From NCBI GenBank assembly GCA_023436515.1, contig JAEZIV010000136.1:1-10034 (forward strand): DNA of 10,034 nt, given 5' to 3'. Source of the DNA: Bacillota bacterium (lineage in GTDB: Bacteria > Bacillota > Clostridia > Acetivibrionales > DSM-1351). The notes under the pieces were generated by a model. It searched no databases and was not told the origin of the DNA. It saw nothing but the letters and a program-made list of their open reading frames with translations. The position numbers and the translations under genes are program-made. Shown in pieces: positions 1-6,792 of this stretch; position 1 is the first letter of the stretch; each line of letters begins with the position of its first letter.

Positions 1-206
1 TCCTGTTGATGCTCACACCTGTAGTCATTTAGCCATACAGTACTTCCGTTGCTGTTAGCTTTATAAATCCCGCACAGCAGCTTGTCGAACTGCTGCATAT
101 AGTCTATGTTAGGCCAGTACAACCTGAGCATTTCAGCTTTATCACTAAAGGTTGCAAGCATTGATGAGTTTCCTGTAATGGCGTTGTTATAATAGGATTT
201 CTGCAT
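1..206 (-). CDS. Glycoside hydrolase family 15-like protein (glucoamylase family), N-terminal fragment
   Basis: Only the first 68 codons lie in the window; the gene continues past the left edge. My minus-strand translation begins MQKSYYNNAITGNSSM and contains GNSSMLATFSDKAEMLRLYWP followed by NIDYMQQFDKLLCGIY. This matches the N-terminal beta-sandwich signature of bacterial GH15 proteins as I remember it (G-N-S-x-M-L-A-x-F, then L-R-L-x-x-P-N-I-D-Y). Such enzymes hydrolyse alpha-glucosidic bonds in starch-like or other alpha-glucans from the non-reducing end, using a C-terminal alpha/alpha barrel that is not visible here. No signal peptide is seen, so a cytoplasmic location is suggested. The start ATG at 206-204 has a GGAGG at 211-215, four bases away. 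The gene is divergent from the GT2 gene at 323. The family call rests on the short N-terminus; substrate specificity cannot be judged. Confidence 0.7.
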   Translation of the reverse strand, partial: MQKSYYNNAITGNSSMLATFSDKAEMLRLYWPNIDYMQQFDKLLCGIYKANSNGSTVWLNDYRCEHQQ

Positions 207-233
207 ATACCCTCCGGAGTTTTATTTAGTTTT

Positions 234-261
234 ATTATAGCATATTAAGTTTTACTCAAAA
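234..261 (-). promoter_or_regulatory. Candidate extended -10 promoter for the GH15-like gene
   Basis: On the minus strand a perfect TATAAT (239-234) is preceded by TGC (242-240), giving the extended -10 form TGnTATAAT. A weak -35 hexamer TTTTGA (261-256) sits 16 nt upstream. The -10 ends 27 bp before the start codon at 206, which leaves a very short leader. The rest of the 207-322 divergent spacer is AT-rich, and I see no equally good promoter for the plus-strand glycosyltransferase. Confidence 0.5.
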
Positions 262-322
262 TAACTCAGCTAATAAATATTTTTATTGATTTTGTACAAA
301 CTATTTCGGAAAGGATGATCAA

Positions 323-1579
323 ATGAAAACTATTTTGTATAATTTAATCTTCTATTTTAGTGAATTAGTTCAGGTTTTAGTTTTTATTGCAGGCTGCTAT
401 TTTTTTGGAATTTCAATATTTGGCTGGATAAAGCGCAAGGAGTCGGCAAATGCCATTAACCCTAATAAGAAATTTGCTGTAGTTATTGCTGCTCACAATG
501 AAGAGCTTGTTATAAGCCATATTATCGACAGCCTCTTTAAGCAGGATTATCCCATGGACCTATTCGATGTTTTTGTCATTGCTGATAACTGTTCAGATAA
601 TACCGCAAGAATTGCAGAAGCTCATGGAGCCAAGGTACATATCCGTGAAAACAGTGCAAAACGCGGTAAGGGTCATGCTCTTGAATGGATGTTTGAAAGA
701 CTATTTGATATGGACACCAAGTATGACGCCGTCGCTGTCTTTGATGCAGACAATTTGGTTTCACCGGGTTTTCTCAATGAAATGAATAATCAGCTTTGCA
801 AGGGGCACAAGGTTGTACAGGGCTATATAGACAGCAAAAACCCTTTTGACAGCTGGATTACCTGCTCATATTCAATTGCCTTTTGGTTATCAAATAGAAT
901 CTTTCAGCTACCGAGGTATTACCTTAAGCTGAGCTGCGGCTTGTGCGGTACCGGCTTTTGTATTGATACTGCCGTCTTGAAAGAATTGAAATGGGGTGCC
1001 ACCTGCCTTACAGAGGATCTGGAATATACAATGAAGCTTGCCTTAAATGGAATAAAAATTTCCTGGGCTCACAATGCAGTGGTTTATGACGAAAAGCCTA
1101 TAACCCTTATACAATCCTGGAAACAGAGAAAGCGCTGGATGCAGGGTCATGCCGACTGCGCCGCAAGATTTCTTGGCCCTCTGTTTAAACAGGCTTTCTC
1201 CGAAGGTGATTTAACAGCACTTGATTGTGCTTTGTACCTATTCCAGCCCATAAAATTTATTTTTGTAGGGTTAATAACTATAATGATGTGGATACAGACT
1301 GTATATCCGGAATTCCCACTTTTCAGTGTACGATATGTGTTCCCGGTTCAGGTCTGGTATGTCATGGGTCTGTTTGAACTACTTTATGGTCCCCTCGTGA
1401 TTCTATCGGAAAGGAAATTTAATCTCAGAGTACTTCTTGGCTTTGCTATATATCCCTTTTATTGTCTAACCTGGGCACCCATTGCCCTTCAAGGCTTTAT
1501 TGAGAAGGATAACAAGGAATGGAGTCATACTGTTCATACGAGGGAGCTTAGTATTGGTGATGTTGAAAACGGAAACTAA
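323..1579 (+). CDS. Membrane-anchored family 2 glycosyltransferase
   Basis: This 418-residue protein transfers a sugar from a nucleotide-sugar donor at the inner face of the membrane; acceptor and product cannot be told from sequence. A hydrophobic segment (about residues 5-35) precedes the GT-A catalytic domain. Visible GT2 motifs are AAHNE (56-60), DNCSDNT (88-94, nucleotide-binding Asp), DAD (141-143, metal-binding DxD), TED (230-232, likely base) and QRKRW (268-272), the QxxRW signature of processive-type enzymes. Three further hydrophobic stretches follow at about 306-328, 337-361 and 369-392, and the protein ends in a KEWSHTVHTR tail. The layout resembles N-acetylglucosaminyl- or glucosyltransferases of the BcsA/HAS-like branch, but those usually have more membrane segments. 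The start is supported by an AAAGG at 310-314, 8 nt from ATG. The gene stands alone between the divergent GH15-like gene and convergent clpC. Confidence 0.88.
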   Translation: MKTILYNLIFYFSELVQVLVFIAGCYFFGISIFGWIKRKESANAINPNKKFAVVIAAHNEELVISHIIDSLFKQDYPMDLFDVFVIADNCSDNTARIAEAHGAKVHIRENSAKRGKGHALEWMFERLFDMDTKYDAVAVFDADNLVSPGFLNEMNNQLCKGHKVVQGYIDSKNPFDSWITCSYSIAFWLSNRIFQLPRYYLKLSCGLCGTGFCIDTAVLKELKWGATCLTEDLEYTMKLALNGIKISWAHNAVVYDEKPITLIQSWKQRKRWMQGHADCAARFLGPLFKQAFSEGDLTALDCALYLFQPIKFIFVGLITIMMWIQTVYPEFPLFSVRYVFPVQVWYVMGLFELLYGPLVILSERKFNLRVLLGFAIYPFYCLTWAPIALQGFIEKDNKEWSHTVHTRELSIGDVENGN

Positions 1580-1580
1580 G

Positions 1581-1636
1581 AAATATATAAGAAAAGCCAG
1601 TAGTGCCTCGGTTTATTCCCGGCAGCACTACTGGCT
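1581..1636 (-). terminator. Rho-independent terminator of the ctsR-mcsA-mcsB-clpC operon
   Basis: A perfect 12-bp inverted repeat (1595-1606 and 1625-1636, AGCCAGTAGTGC / GCACTACTGGCT) encloses an 18-nt loop that could pair further. On the minus strand it starts 12 nt after the clpC stop and is followed by a T-rich run (CTTTTCTTATATATTTC, to 1581). In the plus direction the hairpin follows the glycosyltransferase stop (1579) by 15 nt but has no T-tract, so termination of that convergent gene here would be weaker. Confidence 0.8.
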
Positions 1637-1647
1637 CTAAACATCGG

Positions 1648-4101
1648 TTAAGCTTTTGCCAAGCTTCCGCTATTCCTTTTAACTACTATCTTATCATCCT
1701 CCATGGAAATGCTTATACTGTCACCTGCCTTAACCTTGCCTTCCAGCATCTCCTCTGCAAGCTTATCCTCAACCATACTCTGTATGGCTCTTCTCAAGGG
1801 TCTTGCACCGAACAATGGATCATAACCCTTTTTAGCAAGGTGCATTAATACATCCTCACCAATCTCAAGATCTATTTCATTAGCCTTCAGCCTCTTTACA
1901 AGGACATCCGTCATAAGCCTTACAATTTCTCTAATATTATCCTCGGTGAGCGGATGGAACACTATGATATCATCGATTCTATTCAGAAACTCAGGTCTGA
2001 AGGTTTTCTTCAGTTCACTCATCACGTTACTCTTCATATCCTCGTAATTCTTAGCAGATTCATCCTTTGCCGCAGAAAAGCCCAGTCGCTTAGGCTCTGT
2101 AATGGTTCTTGCCCCCACATTGGAAGTCATGATTATAATGGTATTTCTAAAATCAACAACTCTGCCCTGTGAATCGGTAAGTCTTCCGTCCTCAAGGATT
2201 TGCAGGAGAATATTGAAGATATCAGGATGTGCTTTTTCTATTTCATCAAAAAGAAGCACTGAATATGGCTTTCTTCTTACCTTTTCGGTCAGCTGTCCTC
2301 CCTCATCGTAGCCTACATAACCGGGAGGTGAGCCTACAAGCTTGGAAACACTATGCTTTTCCATGAATTCAGACATATCTACTCTTATCATGGACTTTTC
2401 ATCTCCAAACATTGCCTCGGCCAAGGCTTTACACAATTCTGTCTTACCAACCCCTGTTGGACCTAGGAATATAAAGGAACCAACCGGACGCTTGGGATCC
2501 TTTAGACCTACCCTGCCTCTTCTAATCGCTTTAGAAATGGACTTGACAGCTTCATCCTGACCTATCACACGGTTATGAAGTGTATCCTCCATTTTCAGTA
2601 AACGTTCGGATTCCTCTTCCGCCAGCTTTTTAACCGGAATACCGGTCCAGCTTGCAACTATATCGGCAATTTCGTCCTCAGTGACTGTGTCGGTTCTGGT
2701 CTGGTTCTTCTGATGCCATTGATCCTTTACCTTTTCCAGTTCATTTTTCAGCTTCTGCTCTTCGTCTCTGATCCTCGCGGCCTTCTCAAATTCCTGGCAG
2801 CGTATTGAATCCTCCTTCTCCTTGCTAAGCCTTTCAACCCTTTCCTCCATATCCTTTATGTCAGGAGGTGCCGTAAAGGATTTTAGCCTGATCCTGGAAG
2901 CTGCTTCGTCTATCAGATCTATGGCCTTGTCAGGAAGAAATCTGTCGGTTATATATCTGTCAGAAAGCCTAACTGCAGCTTCCAACGCATCGTCTGTGAT
3001 TTTTACTCTGTGATGGGCTTCGTACTTATCCCTTACACCCTTGAGTATTTCTACAGCCTCCTCCTTTGATGGCTCCCCAACAGTTATTGGCTGAAATCTC
3101 CTCTCAAGAGCAGCATCCTTTTCTATATGCTTCCTGTATTCATTCAGTGTGGTAGCGCCGATTACTTGAATTTCTCCTCTTGCCAGTGAGGGCTTCAAAA
3201 TATTTGAAGCATCGATGGCACCCTCAGCGGCACCGGCACCTACAATGGTATGGAGTTCATCTATAAACAGAATAACATTTCCTGCTTTGCGTATTTCCTC
3301 CATGGCTTTTTTCAGCCTGTCCTCAAACTCACCTCTATACTTTGCTCCGGCAACCATTGATGATAAATCAAGGGTTACCACTCTCTTGTCACTTAAAATC
3401 TCAGGTATGTTCCCTTCAACAATTTTTTGAGCAAGCCCCTCAGCAATTGCAGTTTTTCCTACTCCAGGCTCACCTATCAGGCAAGGATTGTTTTTTGTTC
3501 TTCTGCTGAGAATCTGTATAACTCTTTCAATCTCCTTATCTCTGCCTATAACAGGATCTACCTTACCGTCCCGGGCCATATCTGTCAGGTCTCGCCCAAA
3601 TTGGTTGAGGGTGGGAGTGCTGGAGCTTGTACTGCTGCTCTTTGGCGAACCATTGGAACCGGGGGTTTCTTCATTTAAAATTTTTACAAGCTCATTGAGG
3701 AGCTTCTGAGGATCAACACCAAGATCCATCATTATCCTTACTGCAACGCTTTCTCCTTCTTTCATTATTCCAAGCAAAAGGTGCTCAGTGCCTATATAGC
3801 CCTGTCCCATTCTCCTTGCTTCCTTAAAGGCCAGTTCCAGAACGCGTTTTGTTCTTGGGGTAAACCCTACCGGAGTATCACCTACTGTGTCACCTCTGCC
3901 TATTAGTTCATCTATTTCTCGCAGTATTTTTTCCTCTGTTATTCCCTGAGCTTGAAGAACCCGGGCGGCAACTCCGGTACCTTCCTTTACAAGGCCAAGT
4001 AGGATATGCTCTGTGCCTACGTAGTTATGTCCCAATTCAACAGCGCTTTGCTGCGAGAAGGTAATGGCTCTTTCTGCTTTTTCTGTAAAACGTTGATACA
4101 T
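1648..4101 (-). CDS. clpC: ATP-dependent Clp protease ATP-binding subunit ClpC
   Basis: ClpC is the Hsp100 unfoldase that threads proteins, including phospho-arginine-tagged ones, into the ClpP protease. The 817-residue protein has all expected parts. Two Clp-N repeats occupy about 1-145, and a Ser/Thr-rich linker runs 149-163. The first AAA+ module has Walker A GEPGVGKT (210-217), Walker B VILFIDE (276-282) and Arg fingers at 334-335. The coiled-coil middle domain (about 415-465) includes a UVR-like motif ([11 protein letters not shown], 438-448), where McsA-type adaptors act in relatives. The second AAA+ module has Walker A GPTGVGKT (547-554), Walker B VLLFDE (615-620), the ClpP-docking tripeptide LGF (673-675) and sensor/Arg finger FLNR (705-708). 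Length matches B. subtilis ClpC (about 810). I place the start at 4101, five codons inside the longest frame. It is the last gene of the operon, 60 bp after mcsB. Confidence 0.98.
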   Translation of the reverse strand: MYQRFTEKAERAITFSQQSAVELGHNYVGTEHILLGLVKEGTGVAARVLQAQGITEEKILREIDELIGRGDTVGDTPVGFTPRTKRVLELAFKEARRMGQGYIGTEHLLLGIMKEGESVAVRIMMDLGVDPQKLLNELVKILNEETPGSNGSPKSSSTSSSTPTLNQFGRDLTDMARDGKVDPVIGRDKEIERVIQILSRRTKNNPCLIGEPGVGKTAIAEGLAQKIVEGNIPEILSDKRVVTLDLSSMVAGAKYRGEFEDRLKKAMEEIRKAGNVILFIDELHTIVGAGAAEGAIDASNILKPSLARGEIQVIGATTLNEYRKHIEKDAALERRFQPITVGEPSKEEAVEILKGVRDKYEAHHRVKITDDALEAAVRLSDRYITDRFLPDKAIDLIDEAASRIRLKSFTAPPDIKDMEERVERLSKEKEDSIRCQEFEKAARIRDEEQKLKNELEKVKDQWHQKNQTRTDTVTEDEIADIVASWTGIPVKKLAEEESERLLKMEDTLHNRVIGQDEAVKSISKAIRRGRVGLKDPKRPVGSFIFLGPTGVGKTELCKALAEAMFGDEKSMIRVDMSEFMEKHSVSKLVGSPPGYVGYDEGGQLTEKVRRKPYSVLLFDEIEKAHPDIFNILLQILEDGRLTDSQGRVVDFRNTIIIMTSNVGARTITEPKRLGFSAAKDESAKNYEDMKSNVMSELKKTFRPEFLNRIDDIIVFHPLTEDNIREIVRLMTDVLVKRLKANEIDLEIGEDVLMHLAKKGYDPLFGARPLRRAIQSMVEDKLAEEMLEGKVKAGDSISISMEDDKIVVKRNSGSLAKA

Positions 4102-4114
4102 TTTATACACCTCC
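4102..4114 (-). promoter_or_regulatory. Ribosome binding site deciding the clpC start
   Basis: GGAGG on the minus strand (4114-4110) lies 8 nt before the ATG at 4101-4099. An in-frame ATG at 4116-4114 overlaps this sequence and has no Shine-Dalgarno of its own. The protein from 4101 begins [12 protein letters not shown], which aligns with the usual ClpC start, so the upstream ATG is rejected. Confidence 0.9.
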
Positions 4115-4161
4115 ATCTTAGGTTTGTAAATATAAATATTTTTTGTTTTAGTTTAACTATT

Positions 4162-5181
4162 TTAATTAATTTTTGTCCTTATCAAATCGGCTCTCTTAAT
4201 GTCTCTTTCCTCCTGTTCAAGGGGCCTTCCCGCAATTTTTTGCAGTGTGGCGGGCTGAGACATAACAAGTATTTCATTCAAGGTCTGAATTCCGATATCT
4301 TTTATTATTCCCATACTTACTCCAAGTCTAACATCGGACAAGATCTTAAAGCATTCCTGAGTTGTAAGGATTCTCGCATTTTGTAAAAGCCCGAGAGATC
4401 TATATATCCTATCCTCAAACTTATATACATTCTGCTTGTACAGCTGATACCTCAGGGCCTTTTCCCTGTCAATTATTTGCTTGCAGATGGCGTCAATGGC
4501 GGCTATTGTTTCATCATCCTTGCGCCCAAGAGTGATTTGATTGGATACCTGAAACATATCCCCAACTGCATCACTGTTCTCACCATATATACCTCTTACA
4601 GCAACACCAAGCTTCGCACAGCTCTCCAATATGGATTTCATATAGCCTGTCATAACCAATGCAGGTAAATGCAGCATAACAGACGCTCTCATTCCTGAAC
4701 CCAGGTTTGTAGGACAGCTGGTAAGGAAGCCATATTTATTATCAAAGGCATAGTCAGCCTTTTGAGCGATAATAGTATCAATCTCATCGCATATCTTATA
4801 TGCCTTTTCCAACAGAATACCAGGGAAAATCGCCTGAATTCTGATGTGATCCTCCTCATTAACCATTATGCTTACGTTTTCATTCTCATTTATATAGGCT
4901 CCACTATTACCCTTGGATTCAGCAAGGTCCGGGCTTATAAGATGCCTTTCCATTAGTGATACCCTGTCAATTGGGTGCATGGAGGTCATATCTGCAAACA
5001 TAAGCTTTCCGTATAGGGTATAATCTCCAATTATTCCCTGCATTCTTTTCACAAGCGTAGCCTGATGCTTTGGAGTCATTTTAACGGAAAAGGGTATATC
5101 TGCAAAATTTCTCGCAAGTCTGATTCTGCTTGATACTGCTATATCAAGTTCAGGTCCTCTCTCTGAAGGTATGCTGCTCAT
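4162..5181 (-). CDS. mcsB: Protein-arginine kinase McsB
   Basis: McsB phosphorylates arginine side chains, inactivating the repressor CtsR and tagging damaged proteins for ClpC-ClpP. The 339-residue protein carries the phosphagen-kinase-like catalytic domain: SSRIRLARN (17-25, nucleotide-binding arginines), NEED (108-111, catalytic Glu), CPTNLGSGMRASVMLHLP (156-173, conserved Cys loop) and GIYGENSDAVGDMFQVSNQ (197-215, second catalytic Glu at 201). RDIKRA (326-331) matches the RDxxRA phospho-arginine sensing site that gives positive feedback in known McsB proteins. Both ends are slightly shorter than in B. subtilis McsB (about 363 residues). The start is fixed by overlap with mcsA (ATGA, 5178-5181) and by GGAGG at 5193-5189, 7 nt upstream. 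It needs McsA as activator, encoded immediately before it, which suggests translational coupling. Confidence 0.97.
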   Translation of the reverse strand: MSSIPSERGPELDIAVSSRIRLARNFADIPFSVKMTPKHQATLVKRMQGIIGDYTLYGKLMFADMTSMHPIDRVSLMERHLISPDLAESKGNSGAYINENENVSIMVNEEDHIRIQAIFPGILLEKAYKICDEIDTIIAQKADYAFDNKYGFLTSCPTNLGSGMRASVMLHLPALVMTGYMKSILESCAKLGVAVRGIYGENSDAVGDMFQVSNQITLGRKDDETIAAIDAICKQIIDREKALRYQLYKQNVYKFEDRIYRSLGLLQNARILTTQECFKILSDVRLGVSMGIIKDIGIQTLNEILVMSQPATLQKIAGRPLEQEERDIKRADLIRTKIN

Positions 5182-5666
5182 TCTCCCACCTCCATTGCAC
5201 GTATTCTGTCACGTAATCTGGCTGCTTCTTCATACTCCTCTTTCTTTATAGATTCATTCAGCTGCTGCTTCAGCTTCTCTATTTCATTTGTAATGCTTAC
5301 GTTGCTGCTCACTCTCAATGGAATCTTGCCATGATGCTCAGCATTTCCGTGAAGCCTCTTTATAATAGGGTCCAGCTTTTCTTCAAAAGCCTTGTAACAG
5401 CTGGCACAGCCTACTCTGGAGCTTTTAAGGAACTCTTCGTATTCCATACCGCAGTTTTTACATTTGAGTGTCTCAGGTACTTCCTGCCTCAATTGTGTGG
5501 TAAACAAACCCTTAATAAGATCATTAAAGCCAAAGGGAGATACAAAATCCCCTTGACTGATTTCCTTGGCACATTGCTCACAAAGGTATATATCCACCTT
5601 TGCGTTATTCATAATCTGAGTAAAGTGCACATTTGCAGCCTTTTGCTGACAATTTTGACATAGCAT
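5178..5666 (-). CDS. mcsA: McsA, zinc-binding activator of the McsB arginine kinase
   Basis: McsA binds and activates McsB and helps bring it to CtsR and ClpC. The 162-residue protein has four CxxC pairs (C3/C6, C29/C32, C69/C72, C87/C90), forming two four-cysteine zinc sites, and a C-terminal UVR motif (about 127-160, with EEYEEAARLRDRIRAME at 143-159). The same type of motif occurs in the ClpC middle domain of this operon. Length and order match Firmicute McsA proteins. The start is supported by GAGG at 5677-5674, 7 nt from ATG. It lies 18 bp after ctsR and overlaps mcsB by 4 nt, the standard clostridial and bacillar arrangement. Zinc binding is inferred from the cysteines. Confidence 0.96.
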   Translation of the reverse strand: MLCQNCQQKAANVHFTQIMNNAKVDIYLCEQCAKEISQGDFVSPFGFNDLIKGLFTTQLRQEVPETLKCKNCGMEYEEFLKSSRVGCASCYKAFEEKLDPIIKRLHGNAEHHGKIPLRVSSNVSITNEIEKLKQQLNESIKKEEYEEAARLRDRIRAMEVGE

Positions 5667-5684
5667 AAAATCACCTCAACCACT

Positions 5685-6143
5685 TTAGACTAATAAACTC
5701 ATTATCATATTTTTCAGCAGCGTGGCCCTGACTATATCCCGCTCGGGCATTGGGATTGACCCAATTACCTTATCACTTACAGCTGCCCTCATAATATAAC
5801 CCTCTCTCTCACTTATAACATCGTAATCAATAAAATTATTTATAAACACCTCAGCAGATTGCTGTGATATGCTTGTTCCCATTGATGATACTATGTGCAT
5901 TAGATAATTGCCCGGTCTTGTCATGTTTATTCGCTTAATCCTCACATGCCCTCCGCCGCCTCTTCTGCTTTCTACATAATAACCTCTATCAGTCGTAAAT
6001 CTTGTTGATATTACATAATTTATCTGTGAAGGAACACAGTTAAACTGATTTGCCAGTTCATTTCTCTGTATCTCAATAGAACCATTGGTGTCGGTAATCA
6101 TTTGCTTTATAAAGGTTTCAATAATATCACTTAAACTTGCCAC
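5685..6143 (-). CDS. ctsR: Transcriptional repressor CtsR of class III heat-shock genes
   Basis: CtsR is a dimeric winged-helix repressor of clp genes, released from DNA by heat and by McsB action. The 152-residue protein starts MASLSDIIETFIKQM and contains NQFNCVPSQINYVISTRFT (32-50, DNA-recognition helix) and the wing ESRRGGGGHVRI (58-69). The tetraglycine at 62-65 corresponds to the glycine-rich loop reported as the heat-sensing element, and Arg61 to the wing arginine phosphorylated by McsB in Bacillaceae. The C-terminal half (about 75-152) is the dimerisation and regulatory domain. The start codon is GTG. A CtsR operator overlaps its own transcript start, so it is very probably autoregulated. 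First gene of the four-gene operon. Confidence 0.97.
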   Translation of the reverse strand: MASLSDIIETFIKQMITDTNGSIEIQRNELANQFNCVPSQINYVISTRFTTDRGYYVESRRGGGGHVRIKRINMTRPGNYLMHIVSSMGTSISQQSAEVFINNFIDYDVISEREGYIMRAAVSDKVIGSIPMPERDIVRATLLKNMIMSLLV

Positions 6144-6155
6144 ATTAATACCTCC
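6143..6155 (-). promoter_or_regulatory. Ribosome binding site and GTG start of ctsR
   Basis: GGAGG (6155-6151) lies 7 nt before GTG at 6143-6141. An in-frame TAA stands upstream and no in-frame ATG precedes the conserved SLSDIIE, so GTG must be the start. An ATG at 6145-6143 overlaps it in the next frame (ATGTG) and would encode only MWQV before a stop. Confidence 0.85.
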
Positions 6156-6170
6156 AATAATTTAACTGAT

Positions 6171-6187
6171 TTTGACTATCTTTGACC
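6171..6187 (-). promoter_or_regulatory. CtsR operator (tandem heptad repeat)
   Basis: On the minus strand the sequence GGTCAAA-GAT-AGTCAAA (6187-6171) fits the known CtsR consensus RGTCAAA-NAN-RGTCAAA at every constrained position. It starts 8 nt after the -10 hexamer, so it covers about +2 to +18 of the predicted transcript and would block initiation. This places ctsR-mcsA-mcsB-clpC under CtsR autorepression. I saw no second complete copy elsewhere in the window. Confidence 0.95.
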
Positions 6188-6195
6188 TTAGTTCA

Positions 6196-6224
6196 AGTAT
6201 ATTACATTTCTGAATTGTTTGCAA
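6196..6224 (-). promoter_or_regulatory. Sigma-A type promoter of the ctsR operon
   Basis: Minus-strand -35 TTGCAA (6224-6219) and -10 TATACT (6201-6196) are separated by exactly 17 nt. The predicted start of transcription is near 6189, giving a leader of about 45 nt that contains the CtsR operator and the ctsR ribosome binding site. Confidence 0.85.
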
Positions 6225-6248
6225 TCCTTTTTTTACGTGTATTAAAGG

Positions 6249-6287
6249 CTCATAATAATAAATATGCCTGAAATCCTTTATTATGAG
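6249..6287 (-). terminator. AT-rich inverted repeat, possible weak terminator of the small upstream gene
   Basis: Perfect 10-bp arms, CTCATAATAA (6249-6258) and TTATTATGAG (6278-6287), flank a 19-nt loop. It lies 14 bp downstream of the stop of the 63-residue gene and just upstream of the ctsR promoter, where a terminator is expected. The stem is AT-rich and the following minus-strand sequence (CCTTTAATAC) is only mildly T-rich, so it could instead be a protein-binding site or chance. Confidence 0.4.
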
Positions 6288-6301
6288 TAAGCTTGAAACA
6301 T

Positions 6302-6493
6302 TCAGCTTTCTGCTTTGCCAGATTTAGTAATCTCATTTAGACGGTTAACTATTTTGACCTGCTCTTGAGGTAATATCCACTCCCAATATGAGGGTACAAA
6401 TTCAGGATATAGCTTGTTGATCTCCTCCGGACTCTTCATATACACTACTGTTTCAGCTTCAGGCCGGTGAGCTTTTGTTTTATAATACCGCAT
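6302..6493 (-). CDS. Small hypothetical protein, 63 residues
   Basis: I do not recognise this protein. The sequence is hydrophilic, begins MRYYKTKAHRPEAETVVYMK, has a Pro/Trp/Tyr-rich centre (LYPEFVPSYWEWILPQE, 28-44) and ends in a charged segment rich in Lys and Glu (45-63). There is no signal peptide, membrane segment, cysteine pair or known motif. It is probably real: the ATG at 6493 has a perfect GGAGG at 6505-6501 with 7-nt spacing, and the gap to its neighbours fits an independent gene. It is co-directional with ctsR but lies upstream of the ctsR promoter, so it is likely a separate transcript. Function unknown. Confidence 0.75.
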   Translation of the reverse strand: MRYYKTKAHRPEAETVVYMKSPEEINKLYPEFVPSYWEWILPQEQVKIVNRLNEITKSGKAES

Positions 6494-6644
6494 ATATTTA
6501 CCTCCGCTTTTTCAGTGAATTAAACATATAAATATCATTCCTCTACAAAAAAGTAATATACAAAGGTGTCTTAACAAAAAATTGTAATGCTTGCCTAAAT
6601 TCAGATTTTCATCGGCAATTTGGTATTTTACCTGAATTTTATAC
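6494..6644. other. Leader region of the 63-residue gene, no further gene seen
   Basis: This AT-rich stretch upstream of the small gene holds its ribosome binding site (6501-6505) and an 8-bp inverted repeat, AAATTCAG (6597-6604) with CTGAATTT (6632-6639). Directly before the second arm is GGTATTTTACC, a 4-bp hairpin. No convincing sigma-A promoter stands out, although the gene lies beyond a strong terminator and should need one. Confidence 0.5.
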
Positions 6645-6684
6645 AAAAAAAGAACAGGGTATGCATTTTAACATACTCTGTTCT
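6645..6684 (-). terminator. Rho-independent terminator of the EF-G-like gene
   Basis: On the minus strand AGAACAGAGTATG (6684-6672) pairs with CATACCCTGTTCT (6663-6651), 13 bp with one mispair (A opposite C) and an 8-nt loop. A run of T follows at once (6650-6645). It lies about 108 nt after the EF-G-like stop codon and separates that gene from the small gene and ctsR operon downstream. Confidence 0.93.
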
Positions 6685-6792
6685 ACATTCTATGTTCACA
6701 TTTTAAATTAAAGCCTTAACATAATGACCTTGGCCCGAAGGCTCACTTTTTAATTTTGAAATCATTTTTTCAACGAGCTGCTGATAAATATG

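Noticed and set aside
207..322. Plus-strand promoter for the glycosyltransferase
   Set aside because: TTTACT with a 17-nt gap to TAAATA (252-280) is possible, but similar weak matches are common in such AT-rich DNA, so I do not list it.
567..785. Additional open frames inside the glycosyltransferase and across clpC, mcsB, mcsA and the EF-G-like gene on either strand
   Set aside because: They are shadow frames of strongly conserved proteins, without ribosome binding sites or recognisable motifs.
4102..4116. Longer clpC start at the upstream in-frame ATG
   Set aside because: That ATG overlaps the ribosome binding site of the better start, and the added MEVYK is absent from typical ClpC N-termini.
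6353..6359. A single CtsR-type heptad TTTGACC inside the 63-residue gene
   Set aside because: The partner position reads GGTTAAC, which does not fit the heptad, so there is no tandem site.
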